Of a stretch of 64,000 bases of DNA, positions 27,073 through 36,756 are shown one piece after another; positions within the stretch are counted from its first letter, which is position 1; the number at the start of each line of letters is the position of its first letter. Where the stretch lies: NCBI GenBank assembly GCA_028280575.1, contig JANQLN010000060.1:50346-114345 (forward strand), given 5' to 3'. The position numbers and the translations under genes were made by a program. This stretch comes from Clostridia bacterium (GTDB lineage Bacteria > Bacillota > Clostridia > Acetivibrionales > STF1-152). The notes under the pieces are model-generated. The model was not told the origin of the DNA. It worked only from the letters and a program-made list of their open reading frames with translations, and did no database searches.

Positions 27073-27223
27073 AAATATCCTCCTCGAATATCCAGTATCC
27101 ATTAAAAAGCCATAAAAAATTCAATCTCAGGTACGCTTTGCAATACTAAGAAAATAATCTTTAATGTCAGCTCTGTTCCAAAAAATGCCCGGAAGAACTA
27201 TATACATTTACAACTTAAATTAT

Positions 27224-28135
27224 CTACTTTATAACCTCCAACCTTAAGAGGTGCTCTTTTATTACTTCCTTCTCACAATCTGTCGCCACATCCAGAGGCG
27301 CACGCGCCGGACCTATTTCCAATCCTATTATCTCCATAGCCGCTCTAAGAATCGGTATCGGATTGGTTCTTCCATTCTGGCATAAAGCCTTAAGGAACGG
27401 ATCAACCTTCATATGTATTACTCGCGCTTCATCAATGTCTCCATTTAAAAAATGAGTGATCATTTGGCGAATAATGTGTCCTATAATATGAGAAGCTCCG
27501 CTGACAACACCTGCGGCGCCCTGAACCATGCCGCAGAGAATCATTATGTCGTCTCCGTTATATACTGTGAAGGGTTCATCAGCAGCGTTTGTGTACTCAG
27601 TCATTTGAGTAGGATTAATTCCGGCCTCGTCTTTTATTCCTCGGATATTATGGATTTTTGAGAGTTTAGATACAATATCAACACTGACATTTATACCTGT
27701 AAAAATAGGAATATTGTATAGAATTATTTCGAGTGCTGTCTCCGAAGCGATTGCTTTATAATGTTTATAAACCGCTTCCTGCGTAGGCTTGCAATAGTAA
27801 GGAGCAACTACCATAGCCGCATCAAATCCTGATTTTTCCGCTTCCCTGGTCAGCATTATTGCTTCTCTTGTAGAAGCCGCTCCTGTGCCTGCAATAAGCG
27901 GTACACGTCCTTCATTAGCTTTCAGCACAGTATTGAACAGCATAATTCTCTCTTCATAAGTCAATGTATTGAATTCTCCTGTTGTACCAGCTACAATAAT
28001 AGAATCACAAAGCTTATTTTTAATTAAATAATCCGTAAGATACGATACATATTCATAATTAACATTTCCATCCGACTGATTAAACGGGGTAACTAAAGGT
28101 ACAATAATTCTTCCAAATTTATCTCCCAAGCTCAT
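27224..28135 (-). CDS. DapA/NanA-superfamily lyase, copy 2
   Basis: 303 residues; the ATG follows AGGAGG at 10 nt. The Schiff-base Lys168 is in IRGIKDEAG, Tyr140 in IILYNIP, and TTGE at 51-54. The residue after the active Tyr segment is YNIPIFTG, with Phe where DapA has Arg (YNxPxRT), so this is not a lysine-pathway enzyme; sialate or a related 2-keto-3-deoxy acid is more likely. It is the first gene of the minus-strand cluster, driven by the promoter/operator at 28168-28217. Confidence 0.88.
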   Translation of the reverse strand: MSLGDKFGRIIVPLVTPFNQSDGNVNYEYVSYLTDYLIKNKLCDSIIVAGTTGEFNTLTYEERIMLFNTVLKANEGRVPLIAGTGAASTREAIMLTREAEKSGFDAAMVVAPYYCKPTQEAVYKHYKAIASETALEIILYNIPIFTGINVSVDIVSKLSKIHNIRGIKDEAGINPTQMTEYTNAADEPFTVYNGDDIMILCGMVQGAAGVVSGASHIIGHIIRQMITHFLNGDIDEARVIHMKVDPFLKALCQNGRTNPIPILRAAMEIIGLEIGPARAPLDVATDCEKEVIKEHLLRLEVIK

Positions 28136-28167
28136 TCAAACTAAACCTCCTAAAAAGACTCAAGTAA

Positions 28168-28217
28168 ATTGTATGACGTCATATAATTATTGTAGACTAA
28201 AGGCAAATTTTTGTCAA
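28168..28217 (-). promoter_or_regulatory. Promoter and GntR operator for the island operon
   Basis: Minus strand: TTGACA (28212-28217), 17 bp, TACAAT (28189-28194), then the 20-bp near-palindrome ATTATATGACGTCATACAAT (28168-28187), with one mismatched pair. The centre is 11 bp past the -10 box, exactly as at 22581-22627. It predicts that the island's GntR protein represses this operon until an inducer binds. Confidence 0.82.
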
Positions 28218-28327
28218 GTGCTTTTCTTGATGAGAGTCATATGGTTTGCATAAGATCTGTGTGTCCAGTACTGTCTCCTGGCAGTAAGAATTTACAGTTT
28301 TTTTACGAGTGAAAAGCTTAAAATGGA

Positions 28328-28445
28328 AAATAGACCTTTTATACTATATATAGATATTATTTGCTATTGTTTACACCATATATTGTATTGAAAAATCGGC
28401 ATGGATAACTAACTTGACATAGGCGGCGGGAAATAGACCTTTTAT
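28328..28445 (+). repeat. Direct repeat upstream of murA
   Basis: AATAGACCTTTTAT occurs at 28329-28342 and again, preceded by one more A, at 28431-28445, about 103 bp apart. A TTGACA at 28414-28419 lies before the second copy but has no -10 at proper spacing. May be a binding site or a small duplication. Confidence 0.45.
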
Positions 28446-28462
28446 TTAAATAAATTAAGTGC

Positions 28463-28562
28463 TATAATAGTTTACAGGTCCGGGGAATCTGCTTAAAAGC
28501 AGTACATAAGCAAGCAATTTAACAATATATTTTAAGCCGGACCAAAACTCCTTAAAGGAGCA
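28463..28562 (+). promoter_or_regulatory. murA promoter -10 and structured 5' leader
   Basis: TATAAT at 28463-28468 (weak -35) should start transcription near 28475. The leader then folds: outer stem GGTCCGG/CCGGACC (28477-28483 with 28537-28543) enclosing the hairpin CTGCTT/AAGCAG, followed by a second short hairpin CTCCTT/AAGGAG. There is no terminator run. It matches no riboswitch class I know. Confidence 0.5.
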
Positions 28563-28647
28563 TTTTGCGTTGTCTCTTTTAGTATGGCGGCAATAATTTG
28601 TGCAGCAGCGCAAAAGCTTTTACCGAAGATAAAGGCAGGTGCATAAT

Positions 28648-29907
28648 TTGGACGGATTTGTCATTAAAGGGGGAAAACCACTAAAAGGAGATGTATACAT
28701 AAGCGGAGCAAAAAATGCGGCGGTTGCTATTATACCCGCAGCTTTGCTTATAAATGGCTGGTGCCGGATAGAAAATGTCCCCCATATAGGAGATGTGGAG
28801 GTACTTCTCAACATATTGACCCAGCTGGGTGCGGAAATAAGGTATGAAGAAAATGATACCATTTACATAAACTCCGAAAATATTAATTCGTGGAAGGCGC
28901 CATACGAGATGGTTAAAAGTCTCAGGGCGTCTTATTATCTTTTAGGCGCCCTTATGGGAAGGTTCAAAAAGGCGGAGGTGTCATTCCCGGGAGGGTGTGA
29001 TTTTGGATTCAGGCCTATCGACCAGCATATTAAGGGATTTGAAGCCCTGGGTGCAGAGGTGGAAATAGAGCATGGCCTGGTAAAGGTTAAAGCAGACAGG
29101 CATGTAGGCTCACAGATATATCTTGACGTTGTAAGCGTCGGTGCAACGATTAATTTGATGCTTGCAGCATCTACCGCAGGAGGATTAACTATTATAGAAA
29201 ATTCTGCCAAGGAACCCCATATTGTAGATGTTGCCAACTTCCTCAATGCAATGGGTGCAGACATAAAGGGTGCAGGCACCGATGTAATTAAAATACGAGG
29301 CGTACGCGAACTGACGGGCGGGGCAGTCCATTCAATAATACCCGACCAGATTGAAGCGGGAACTTTCATGCTGGCCACGGCAGCAACCTGCGGTGATGTT
29401 AAAGTCAGGAATGTAATTCCTAAACATATGGAATCACTCACTGCAAAGCTGATAGAAATGAAGGTTGATGTACAGGAAAATGGAGAATGGATCAGGGTAA
29501 GGGGAACAGACAGGCTTGCAAGAGCCAACATTAAAACGCTGCCATATCCGGGATTTCCTACCGATCTTCATCCTCCTGCTGCAGTACTTTTAAGTATGGC
29601 ATCAGGAACAAGTACCATGACCGAGGGTGTCTGGGACCTTAGATTTCAATATGTGGACGAGCTTAAAAGAATGGGTGCAAACATAAAACTGGAAGGAAGA
29701 ATAGCAGTCTTCGACGGAATACCCAGGCTTTCCGGAGCTCCGGTAAAGGCTATGGATTTAAGGGCAGGAGCAGCTCTGGTTATTGCAGGATTGGTTGCGG
29801 ACGGAGTAACCCACGTACATAATGCAAAGTACATAGACAGAGGATATGAAAGGCTTGAACAGAAGCTTTTAAATCTGGGTGCTGATATTTATAGGAAGGA
29901 CTTATGA
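28648..29907 (+). CDS. murA: UDP-N-acetylglucosamine 1-carboxyvinyltransferase
   Basis: First committed step of peptidoglycan synthesis: adds enolpyruvate from PEP to UDP-GlcNAc, in the cytosol; target of fosfomycin. The TTG at 28648 gives the family start DGFVIKGG and is 6 nt after GGTG; an upstream GTG (28639) is possible. It has 419 residues. Lys22-Asn23 are in [10 protein letters not shown], and catalytic Cys117 is in [11 protein letters not shown], so the enzyme should be fosfomycin-sensitive in this respect. Its stop overlaps the next start by 4 bp (ATGA). Confidence 0.95.
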   Translation: MDGFVIKGGKPLKGDVYISGAKNAAVAIIPAALLINGWCRIENVPHIGDVEVLLNILTQLGAEIRYEENDTIYINSENINSWKAPYEMVKSLRASYYLLGALMGRFKKAEVSFPGGCDFGFRPIDQHIKGFEALGAEVEIEHGLVKVKADRHVGSQIYLDVVSVGATINLMLAASTAGGLTIIENSAKEPHIVDVANFLNAMGADIKGAGTDVIKIRGVRELTGGAVHSIIPDQIEAGTFMLATAATCGDVKVRNVIPKHMESLTAKLIEMKVDVQENGEWIRVRGTDRLARANIKTLPYPGFPTDLHPPAAVLLSMASGTSTMTEGVWDLRFQYVDELKRMGANIKLEGRIAVFDGIPRLSGAPVKAMDLRAGAALVIAGLVADGVTHVHNAKYIDRGYERLEQKLLNLGADIYRKDL

Positions 29908-30698
29908 TAAAATTTTGCAGTCTTTTTAGCGGCAGCAGCGGAAATTCAATATTTGTGGGATGCGGTAAAACCAAAATCCTTATTGATGCGGGTCTTAGTG
30001 GAATTAAAATAATTAAGGCCCTGGAATCGGTGGATGAAAATCCTGGTGATTTAAGTGCAATTTTAGTATCTCATGAGCATATTGACCATGCCAGGGGAGC
30101 AGGAATATTATCCAGGAAATTCAATATACCCATTTATGCCAATGAGGAAACATGGTCCTCAATGGAAAGCATGCTGGGTCCTGTCAAGCCTGAAAATATA
30201 AAGTATTTCAATATTGATATTGAAATAGGGATAGATGATTTTTGCATATGTCCCTTTTCCATACCCCATGACGCCGCAAACCCCGCAGGATTTAATATGT
30301 ATGCTGAAAACCGTAAAATAACCATAGCTACCGATATCGGCCATATGAATAAAAAATTACTGGACCGTATGGAAAAAAGTGATATTCTGCTTATTGAATC
30401 AAATCACGATGTGGAAATGCTGAGAATAGGTCCCTACCCATGGAGCCTTAAACAAAGGATATTGAGTCAAACCGGGCATCTTTCAAACGATATGGCAGGC
30501 AAGGTAGTAGCTTATCTGGCGGAAAAAGGGACAAGGTTTTTTATGCTGGGGCACTTAAGCAGGGAAAACAATTTCCCTGAACTGGCTTACAAAACCGTAT
30601 GCAATGAGCTTGAATCAAAAAAAATAAAAGCTGGCAAGGATATTTCATTGGAAGTGGCATTAAGGGACTGTACAAGCTCTGCTTTGAAGCTTGCATAA
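29904..30698 (+). CDS. yycJ: MBL-fold metallohydrolase YycJ/WalJ
   Basis: 264 residues with the metallo-beta-lactamase motif [10 protein letters not shown] near residue 53 and later His/Asp ligands ([27 protein letters not shown]). The family is a 5'-3' exonuclease-like or wall-related hydrolase conserved in wal operons. Translationally coupled to murA. Its presence here, with rlmH, shows that the wal locus continues past the island. Confidence 0.9.
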   Translation: MIKFCSLFSGSSGNSIFVGCGKTKILIDAGLSGIKIIKALESVDENPGDLSAILVSHEHIDHARGAGILSRKFNIPIYANEETWSSMESMLGPVKPENIKYFNIDIEIGIDDFCICPFSIPHDAANPAGFNMYAENRKITIATDIGHMNKKLLDRMEKSDILLIESNHDVEMLRIGPYPWSLKQRILSQTGHLSNDMAGKVVAYLAEKGTRFFMLGHLSRENNFPELAYKTVCNELESKKIKAGKDISLEVALRDCTSSALKLA

Positions 30699-30867
30699 GA
30701 GACGGACCCCGGGTAAACTAAAAGGAGAGGAATTTTTGTCAAACTGCACGCTTATTAAAAATTTCAACAAGCTAAATTAAAATATTTAATTGGGGCAAGA
30801 CCAATAGATCACTGGTATATTTGTCTTTTACAATAAAAAAATTAATACGGTAAGCTGTGAGGTATTC

Positions 30868-31347
30868 TTGAAAATAACAATTATTGCAGTAGGAAAGCTT
30901 AAGGAAAAATACTTAAGGGAAGGTATAAATGAATACGCCAAAAGGCTATCCGGATTTTGCAGGCTGCAGATAATAGAAGTCCCTGATGTAAAAGCTCCTG
31001 AAAATTTAAGCCGCGCCCAGGAGGAAATGGTCCTGGCAAAAGAGGGGGACAACATACTAAAAAGGATAAAAGGAAACAGCATGTTAATATGCCTTGATGT
31101 ATCCGGAAAAAGATTCAATTCCGAAGCTTTGGCATCTATGGTAAGGGAAAAAATGCTCATGGGAGAATCAGACTATACCTTCATTATTGGAGGCTCCCTT
31201 GGTATTGATAAAAAGGTTTTGGGCATGGCGGACCTAAAACTGTCCCTATCCGACATGACATTTCCCCACCAGCTGGCAAGGCTCATTCTCCTGGAACAGG
31301 TTTTCAGGATTTTCAAAATAATAAACGGTGAACCGTACCATAAGTGA
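30868..31347 (+). CDS. rlmH: 23S rRNA (pseudouridine-1915-N3) methyltransferase
   Basis: SPOUT-class methyltransferase, 159 residues, the standard length. The TTG start gives KITIIAVGKLKEKYLREGI. The SAM-binding knot is visible as FIIGGSLGID, and the C-terminus MTFPHQLARLILLEQVFR ... GEPYHK is diagnostic. The upstream 170 bp holds no recognisable gene except a weak 14-codon frame near 30736. Confidence 0.96.
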   Translation: MKITIIAVGKLKEKYLREGINEYAKRLSGFCRLQIIEVPDVKAPENLSRAQEEMVLAKEGDNILKRIKGNSMLICLDVSGKRFNSEALASMVREKMLMGESDYTFIIGGSLGIDKKVLGMADLKLSLSDMTFPHQLARLILLEQVFRIFKIINGEPYHK

Positions 31348-31583
31348 CGGCGAACGGTAAATTATAACTTAACAGACCACTATTATAAATCAAGATATTC
31401 TTTTTGAAGACAAATTTGATATTGTTTATAAATCTTCTTAAAAATAAAAAATACGAGTGGTAAAGCAATTTGCCCGGTAAGATTAGTATAGTATCCGCAT
31501 CAATTTGTGATATAATGCTGATGAAAAGATACTGAAATTATAAGGATAGGGCCATGTAAATTATGCTTATAGGAGAGAAGCAT

Positions 31584-32684
31584 ATGATAAAATATACACT
31601 GCTTTTAGAAATACTTATTTCTGTCTGGTATATAAAAGAGGTAGCTGTAAATAAAGACCATAGCCTGTTTGTTATGATAATGGTGCTGCTTATTTACCAC
31701 TGCTTAAAGGTTATTTATTATATATTTTCAGATAAAAATTTCAAAAAGTATATTTCAGCAGGTTTAACTATTATGATTGCGGTGCTTGGCTACAGTGTTT
31801 TTCACCCGGCTGCTTATTTTTTGTCGGTTAATCTGGCTCAAAGCATTGGTGAGTTTAAAAAAGAAAACATATATTTTTCATGCTTCTCATTAATTTTTGC
31901 ATTTTTTATACCCATAAACTATTTGCAAAATTTTATTTTATTAAATATGTTTTCCCTGTTTTTAATGTTTGCAGGCATCAGCATGGAGAAAAAATCCGAA
32001 AGGCTGTCTGCCCAAAATATGGCATTGAAGATTGAGATGGAAAAACTAAAGGAAGCGGGTTTAAATTCCAAGCAATATATGCTCCATTTAAGGCATGCGT
32101 CAAGGCTTGAGGAAAGAAATGCCATTGCCCAAAAGCTCCACGACGAGCTTGGGCATACATTATCAGGCAGCACCATGCAGCTTGAAGCTTCACTTCTTAT
32201 GATGGATAAAAACAGGGAAAAAGCAGTAAACATGCTGAACACGGTTATTAAAAATTTAAGAGAGGGCACAGAAGCCATAAGAAAAATTTTAATGAGGATT
32301 AAGCCTGAAGCTGCCAGTATAAACATACAGGCTGTTAAAATGCTGGCTATGGAAACACAAAAAAAAAGCGGGATTATGATAGATGTTATATATAATGGAG
32401 ATATTGCAGATATAGACTATGTAAAGTGGCATGCTGCCACTATTAATATAAAGGAAGCCTTGACCAATATGATGAAATATTCAAATGCTACAAAATGTAT
32501 CATAAAGTTTGAAAGGCTTAATAAGCTATATAAAATATCAATTAATGATAATGGAATAGGGTGTAATGCCATAAAGCAGGGAATGGGCTTACAAGGCATG
32601 GATGAACGGACGTTGAAGATAGGCGGCCGGCTTATTTTGGACGGAACGGACGGCTTTTGCGTCATTATGCTGCTGCCCGTTTGA
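31584..32684 (+). CDS. Sensor histidine kinase, NarX/DesK type
   Basis: 366 residues from the ATG at 31584 (AGGAGAG upstream). About five hydrophobic helices occupy residues 1-130, then a coiled coil and the HisKA_3 dimerisation domain with phosphoacceptor His in AIAQKLHDELGHTLSG. The HATPase domain has NDNGIGC and GMGLQGMDER. It is paired with the NarL-type regulator 15 bp downstream and an ABC exporter, an arrangement typical of bacitracin/antibiotic-stress sensors, although the signal is unknown. Confidence 0.88.
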   Translation: MIKYTLLLEILISVWYIKEVAVNKDHSLFVMIMVLLIYHCLKVIYYIFSDKNFKKYISAGLTIMIAVLGYSVFHPAAYFLSVNLAQSIGEFKKENIYFSCFSLIFAFFIPINYLQNFILLNMFSLFLMFAGISMEKKSERLSAQNMALKIEMEKLKEAGLNSKQYMLHLRHASRLEERNAIAQKLHDELGHTLSGSTMQLEASLLMMDKNREKAVNMLNTVIKNLREGTEAIRKILMRIKPEAASINIQAVKMLAMETQKKSGIMIDVIYNGDIADIDYVKWHAATINIKEALTNMMKYSNATKCIIKFERLNKLYKISINDNGIGCNAIKQGMGLQGMDERTLKIGGRLILDGTDGFCVIMLLPV

Positions 32685-32699
32685 GGAGAGGATAATAAT

Positions 32700-33320
32700 A
32701 TGCCGATAAATATAATTATTGCAGATGATGATGTTCTGATTCGAGAGAGTTTAAAGATTATTTTTGAAATGGATGAAAGGTTTAATGTTGTATGGGTGGC
32801 TGAAGACGGTAAAGAGGCTTATGATATTTGCAGGAAAAAGGAAATTGATGTTGCCCTTTTAGACGTACGTATGCCTTTTTTAAACGGAGTTGAGGCAACT
32901 GCGAAAATAGTATCGGACACATCTGCAAAGGTTTTGATATTGACGACCTTTGGTGAAGACGATTATATTAAAAATGCATTTCTAAATGGTGCGTCGGGTT
33001 ACCTTTTAAAAAATAATCCTCCCGACCAGATCAAAAATGCAGTTATATCTGTTAATGACGGAAATGCAGTTGTTCAGGATATTGTCATGGAAAAGATTAA
33101 AAACCCCCGCAGCAAAAACAATAAAGAGGATAAACTAAAGGATTTGACCCTTCGTGAAAGAGAAGTAGTTCAACTAATTGCCAAAGGCTTAACCAATAAA
33201 GAGATAGCAGATAATTTGTTTATTTCCGAAGGTACGGTAAGAAATACGGTAAGCCATGTTTTAGGCAAATTGTCATTAAAGCACAGGACCCAGATAGCCA
33301 TATATTATTTAGAAGAATGA
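32700..33320 (+). CDS. Response regulator, NarL/LuxR family
   Basis: 206 residues. The receiver phosphoacceptor is in VALLDVRMPFLNG, and the C-terminal LuxR-type HTH is LTLREREVVQLIAKGLTNKEIA (in part) ending HVLGKLSLKHRTQIAIYY. Cognate partner of the upstream kinase. It probably controls the ABC exporter genes that start 154 bp downstream. Confidence 0.92.
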   Translation: MPINIIIADDDVLIRESLKIIFEMDERFNVVWVAEDGKEAYDICRKKEIDVALLDVRMPFLNGVEATAKIVSDTSAKVLILTTFGEDDYIKNAFLNGASGYLLKNNPPDQIKNAVISVNDGNAVVQDIVMEKIKNPRSKNNKEDKLKDLTLREREVVQLIAKGLTNKEIADNLFISEGTVRNTVSHVLGKLSLKHRTQIAIYYLEE

Positions 33321-33474
33321 AAAATGAATATTTATAGCCGTCAGCATGCTTTTGGCAGGGGCAGCTAAAAATCGTTACATTTATCATGGTATAAATCATG
33401 ACACTCTTCACTGCAAAAGAGCGTTATTTTTGGGTATGATAAAAAAGAATAAAGCTAAAAAGAGGTGGTGTGAA

Positions 33475-34410
33475 ATGGATGTTGTAAAGGTAAGGAAACT
33501 GGTTAAAAGATTTGGTGATATAACTGCGGTTGACAATGTGGACCTGGATATCAAAGAGGGAGAAATATACGGCTTGCTTGGACCTAACGGCGCAGGCAAG
33601 ACAACAATAATAAATATACTTTGCAGCATGGTTAAAAGGGATGGGGGTGATTTGAGGCTTTTTAACAAAAGGGTGGATAAATCAATAGAAAGCATTAAGG
33701 GAAGGATAGGCGTTGTACCTCAAAATATAGCTATTTACGACGACCTGACAGCAATAGAAAATGTGATGTTTTTTGCTTCTTTATACGGATTAAAGGGTGC
33801 TTTGTTAAGAGAGAGAGCTTTGGAGGCATTGGAATTTGTAGGGCTTTCGGAGCAAGAAAAAAACCTGCCGGCGACATTTTCCGGCGGCATGAAAAGAAGG
33901 CTGAATATTGCATGTGCCATAGCTCACCATCCTGATTTGATTATTATGGACGAGCCTACGGCAGGCATAGACCCTCAATCAAGAAGCCATATTTTAAAAT
34001 CTGTGAAAAAGTTAAACAGTATGGGCAGTACAATAATCTATACCACACATTACATGGAAGAAGCAGAGCATTTGTGCACACGAATTGGCATTATTGACCA
34101 TGGAAAAGTTATTGCGGAGGGTACATGCGAACAGTTACAAAGCATTGTCACAGATAGAAAAAGCATTATTGTTCAAACGGGAATTGACGAAGAAATTAAT
34201 CCGGAAGGCCTTAAAAATATAAAAGGTGTCCTGGATGCTTCTGTTGATGATAATAGGGTTACCATAGAATGTCTCAAAGAAAGTAATTGCATTTCGGATG
34301 TTATGGCATTTTTTACACGGCAAAAAATTATGGTCAGTGACATAAGAATGCAGGGAGTAAATCTTGAAACTGCATTCCTCAGTCTAACGGGCAGGAGGCT
34401 AAGGGATTAG
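33475..34410 (+). CDS. ABC exporter ATP-binding protein
   Basis: 311 residues from the ATG at 33475, preceded by AGGTGG. Walker A LGPNGAGKTT, ABC signature FSGGMKRRLNIACA, Walker B LIIMDEPTAGID; a C-terminal extension of about 80 residues as in DrrA/CcmA-type drug exporters. It energises the two ABC-2 permeases that follow immediately. The substrate is unknown; a cell-wall-active drug or peptide is plausible from the adjacent two-component system. Confidence 0.93.
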   Translation: MDVVKVRKLVKRFGDITAVDNVDLDIKEGEIYGLLGPNGAGKTTIINILCSMVKRDGGDLRLFNKRVDKSIESIKGRIGVVPQNIAIYDDLTAIENVMFFASLYGLKGALLRERALEALEFVGLSEQEKNLPATFSGGMKRRLNIACAIAHHPDLIIMDEPTAGIDPQSRSHILKSVKKLNSMGSTIIYTTHYMEEAEHLCTRIGIIDHGKVIAEGTCEQLQSIVTDRKSIIVQTGIDEEINPEGLKNIKGVLDASVDDNRVTIECLKESNCISDVMAFFTRQKIMVSDIRMQGVNLETAFLSLTGRRLRD

Positions 34411-34412
34411 TT

Positions 34413-35549
34413 ATGAATATATTAAAAATTGCTAAAAAGGATTTTAAGCAGAATATTCGAGATATTAAGTCTATGGTTATCATGACGTTAATGCCTTTAA
34501 TTATTATTCTAATAATGGGTATTGCACTTTCAGGAGTTTTCAACGGAAGTGAACTGGCTATGAGTGATGTACATGTGGAATATTTAGTGAAAGGCGAAAA
34601 GGGAGCGCTTGCAGCCGGATATGAAAACCTTATGGGCGAAATGATAAAGGCCCCGAACAGCTTTTCTCTGGCAGAAGATAAAGAGCAATCTATTAAGCGT
34701 ATAAAAAACGGGGATATATCATGCATGGTTGAGATTGATGAAGAAAATAAAACCATATTGTTTTACAAAAATAATATTTATAATACGGGTGCATCTATTG
34801 TAGAAGGCGTTTTAAATAACTATGTTAACCGTTTTAATGTTGTTCGTATGATAATCAGTGTAAATCCAAAGCTATTTGAAAATGCAAAACTTGAAAACAA
34901 TAACTATATTACCTTAAAGGGCCTGGATAAAGAGGACAGCCCAGGTTCTATGGATTACTATGGGGTGGCTATGTGTATTCTGTTTGTGCTTTATGGCATA
35001 CCCATTCCGGCAACAAGTATTATCAATGAAAAGAAAAAAGGAACTATAGCCAGGACCCTTATATCACCTGTGGGTAAAATAGAGCTTCTTCTGGGAAAGA
35101 CTTTAGGAGCAATAGGTGTTATTACCATACAAATCGGTTTGGTTATATTGGCAACACTGCTTATTTTTAATGTGAACTGGGGAAATAATCCGGTTTATCC
35201 GTTTGTTTTGATTTTTACACAGATAATTATGGCTGTGTCCATAGGAACAGCTTTAGGAATTTTATTTGACAGCGATGCAAAAGCTATGGGACTTATACAT
35301 GGAGTTATTGTAATATTTGCACTATTTGGCGGAAGCTATATGCCTTTGGCCGGCCTGGGGCTGTTCGGTGAGATAGGCAAATTATTCTCTCCTGTTTGGT
35401 GGACCAATAATGGAATATTCAAAATGATATATTCAGGCGAAATGGGGACTTTTTATATTGCCGCAGCATTAAACTTGGGAATTGCGGTCCTTTTTCTTTT
35501 AACGGCCTGCTGGAAGGTAACCAAAAAGGAGGGAATGCTAAATGGGTAA
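34413..35549 (+). CDS. ABC-2 type permease, subunit 1
   Basis: 378 residues. N-terminal membrane helix (MVIMTLMPLIIILIMGIAL), a large extracytoplasmic loop of about 140 residues, then five or six helices, as in ABC-2 (YhgE/DrrB-like) transporters. The end overlaps the next gene by 8 bp. Forms a heterodimer with the following, equally long permease. Confidence 0.88.
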   Translation: MNILKIAKKDFKQNIRDIKSMVIMTLMPLIIILIMGIALSGVFNGSELAMSDVHVEYLVKGEKGALAAGYENLMGEMIKAPNSFSLAEDKEQSIKRIKNGDISCMVEIDEENKTILFYKNNIYNTGASIVEGVLNNYVNRFNVVRMIISVNPKLFENAKLENNNYITLKGLDKEDSPGSMDYYGVAMCILFVLYGIPIPATSIINEKKKGTIARTLISPVGKIELLLGKTLGAIGVITIQIGLVILATLLIFNVNWGNNPVYPFVLIFTQIIMAVSIGTALGILFDSDAKAMGLIHGVIVIFALFGGSYMPLAGLGLFGEIGKLFSPVWWTNNGIFKMIYSGEMGTFYIAAALNLGIAVLFLLTACWKVTKKEGMLNG

Positions 35550-36678
35550 AGTGATGCTTATTACCATTAACATATTTAAAAGAATGTTAAAAAAACCGTC
35601 TGCTTTCATGCTTTATATACTGCTGCCGATAGTTACAAGTATCGGCATGTTTATTCTTTTTAGTTTGGACGGGAATGATAAAATGAATATAGCTGTGGTT
35701 GACCTGGATAACACCGTATTATCGCGTTCGGTCATAAAAAGTATTGAAAACACAAACGGATTCAATATAATTGACACACCGCAGGAATTACTTGAAAAAC
35801 ATATCGCTGACAGGTATTTTTCCTTTGGATACGTTATACCTAAAGGTTTTGAAAAGACCATACTATCCGGGAGCAATCCAAATATTGACGTTGTATCCAT
35901 AGATATAAACACCGGTACAAGCTGGATTAAGGAAATTACCAATTTTCATATTGATAATTTGAAAGCCGTGGCAAAAGCAAGCGGTTACCAAAAAAGAGAG
36001 ATGTTTGCCATGCTTGACAGCATACAAAAAGGTGCTGTAAGCATTAATGCTGTCTATGTGAATGATGAGTCAAAGGTTAAATCTGCTACCGTAAGAACTT
36101 TTGGGAATTATATGATATTTTTAATGATAACTACATTTTTAATAGCCTTTAAAATCCTGGAAGAAAAAAGATCGGGTACGTTTGCAAGAATAGGCATGTC
36201 GCCCGTCCACCCAAAAAGCTACACTTTTGCAAATATTTTAGCCAACCTGATTGTTGTCATGGTTCAAGTGGGGTTAGTTATGCTGGCTTTAAAATTTTTA
36301 CTGGGCATTGAGTTCTTTGCAAGCCCTTTGATTATCTACCTGGTACTAATAATCTTTGCCCTATGCGGCATTAGCCTTGGAGTGCTGATTGCCGCATTTT
36401 CCAAAAATTCAACTATGGCAGGTGCGCTGATGGGAATGGTGGTATCCCCGTCATGTGCGCTGGCAGGATGCTTCTGGCCCATAGAATTTATGCCCGGATA
36501 TATGCAAAAGATTTCTTATATCACCCCCCAAAGGTGGACGCTTGATGCTATTGAACTCATACAAAAAAATAATAGCTTTGTAGAAATACTGCCTAATTTG
36601 ATTGTTGTATTAAGCTTTACATTTTTGTTTTTTCTGGTAACCATATACAGGTTTAAAGCGACAGAAGCGACAACCTGA
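35542..36678 (+). CDS. ABC-2 type permease, subunit 2
   Basis: 378 residues, the same topology and length as subunit 1 but with low similarity. First helix FMLYILLPIVTSIGMFILF, then an extracytoplasmic domain (NIAVVDLDNTVLSRSV) and a C-terminal six-helix bundle. It is the last gene of the exporter operon, followed by a terminator. Confidence 0.88.
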   Translation: MGKVMLITINIFKRMLKKPSAFMLYILLPIVTSIGMFILFSLDGNDKMNIAVVDLDNTVLSRSVIKSIENTNGFNIIDTPQELLEKHIADRYFSFGYVIPKGFEKTILSGSNPNIDVVSIDINTGTSWIKEITNFHIDNLKAVAKASGYQKREMFAMLDSIQKGAVSINAVYVNDESKVKSATVRTFGNYMIFLMITTFLIAFKILEEKRSGTFARIGMSPVHPKSYTFANILANLIVVMVQVGLVMLALKFLLGIEFFASPLIIYLVLIIFALCGISLGVLIAAFSKNSTMAGALMGMVVSPSCALAGCFWPIEFMPGYMQKISYITPQRWTLDAIELIQKNNSFVEILPNLIVVLSFTFLFFLVTIYRFKATEATT

Positions 36679-36756
36679 CGGTTCTTAGCTGCCACAGTAT
36701 AAGTTTTTATGATACAATTGTTTATAGAGCAAATTGCTTATTTTTGATTTTTAAAC

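Noticed and set aside
30736..30780. Short frame MSNCTLIKNFNKLN between yycJ and rlmH
   Set aside because: The ribosome site is fair but the 14-codon peptide has no other support.
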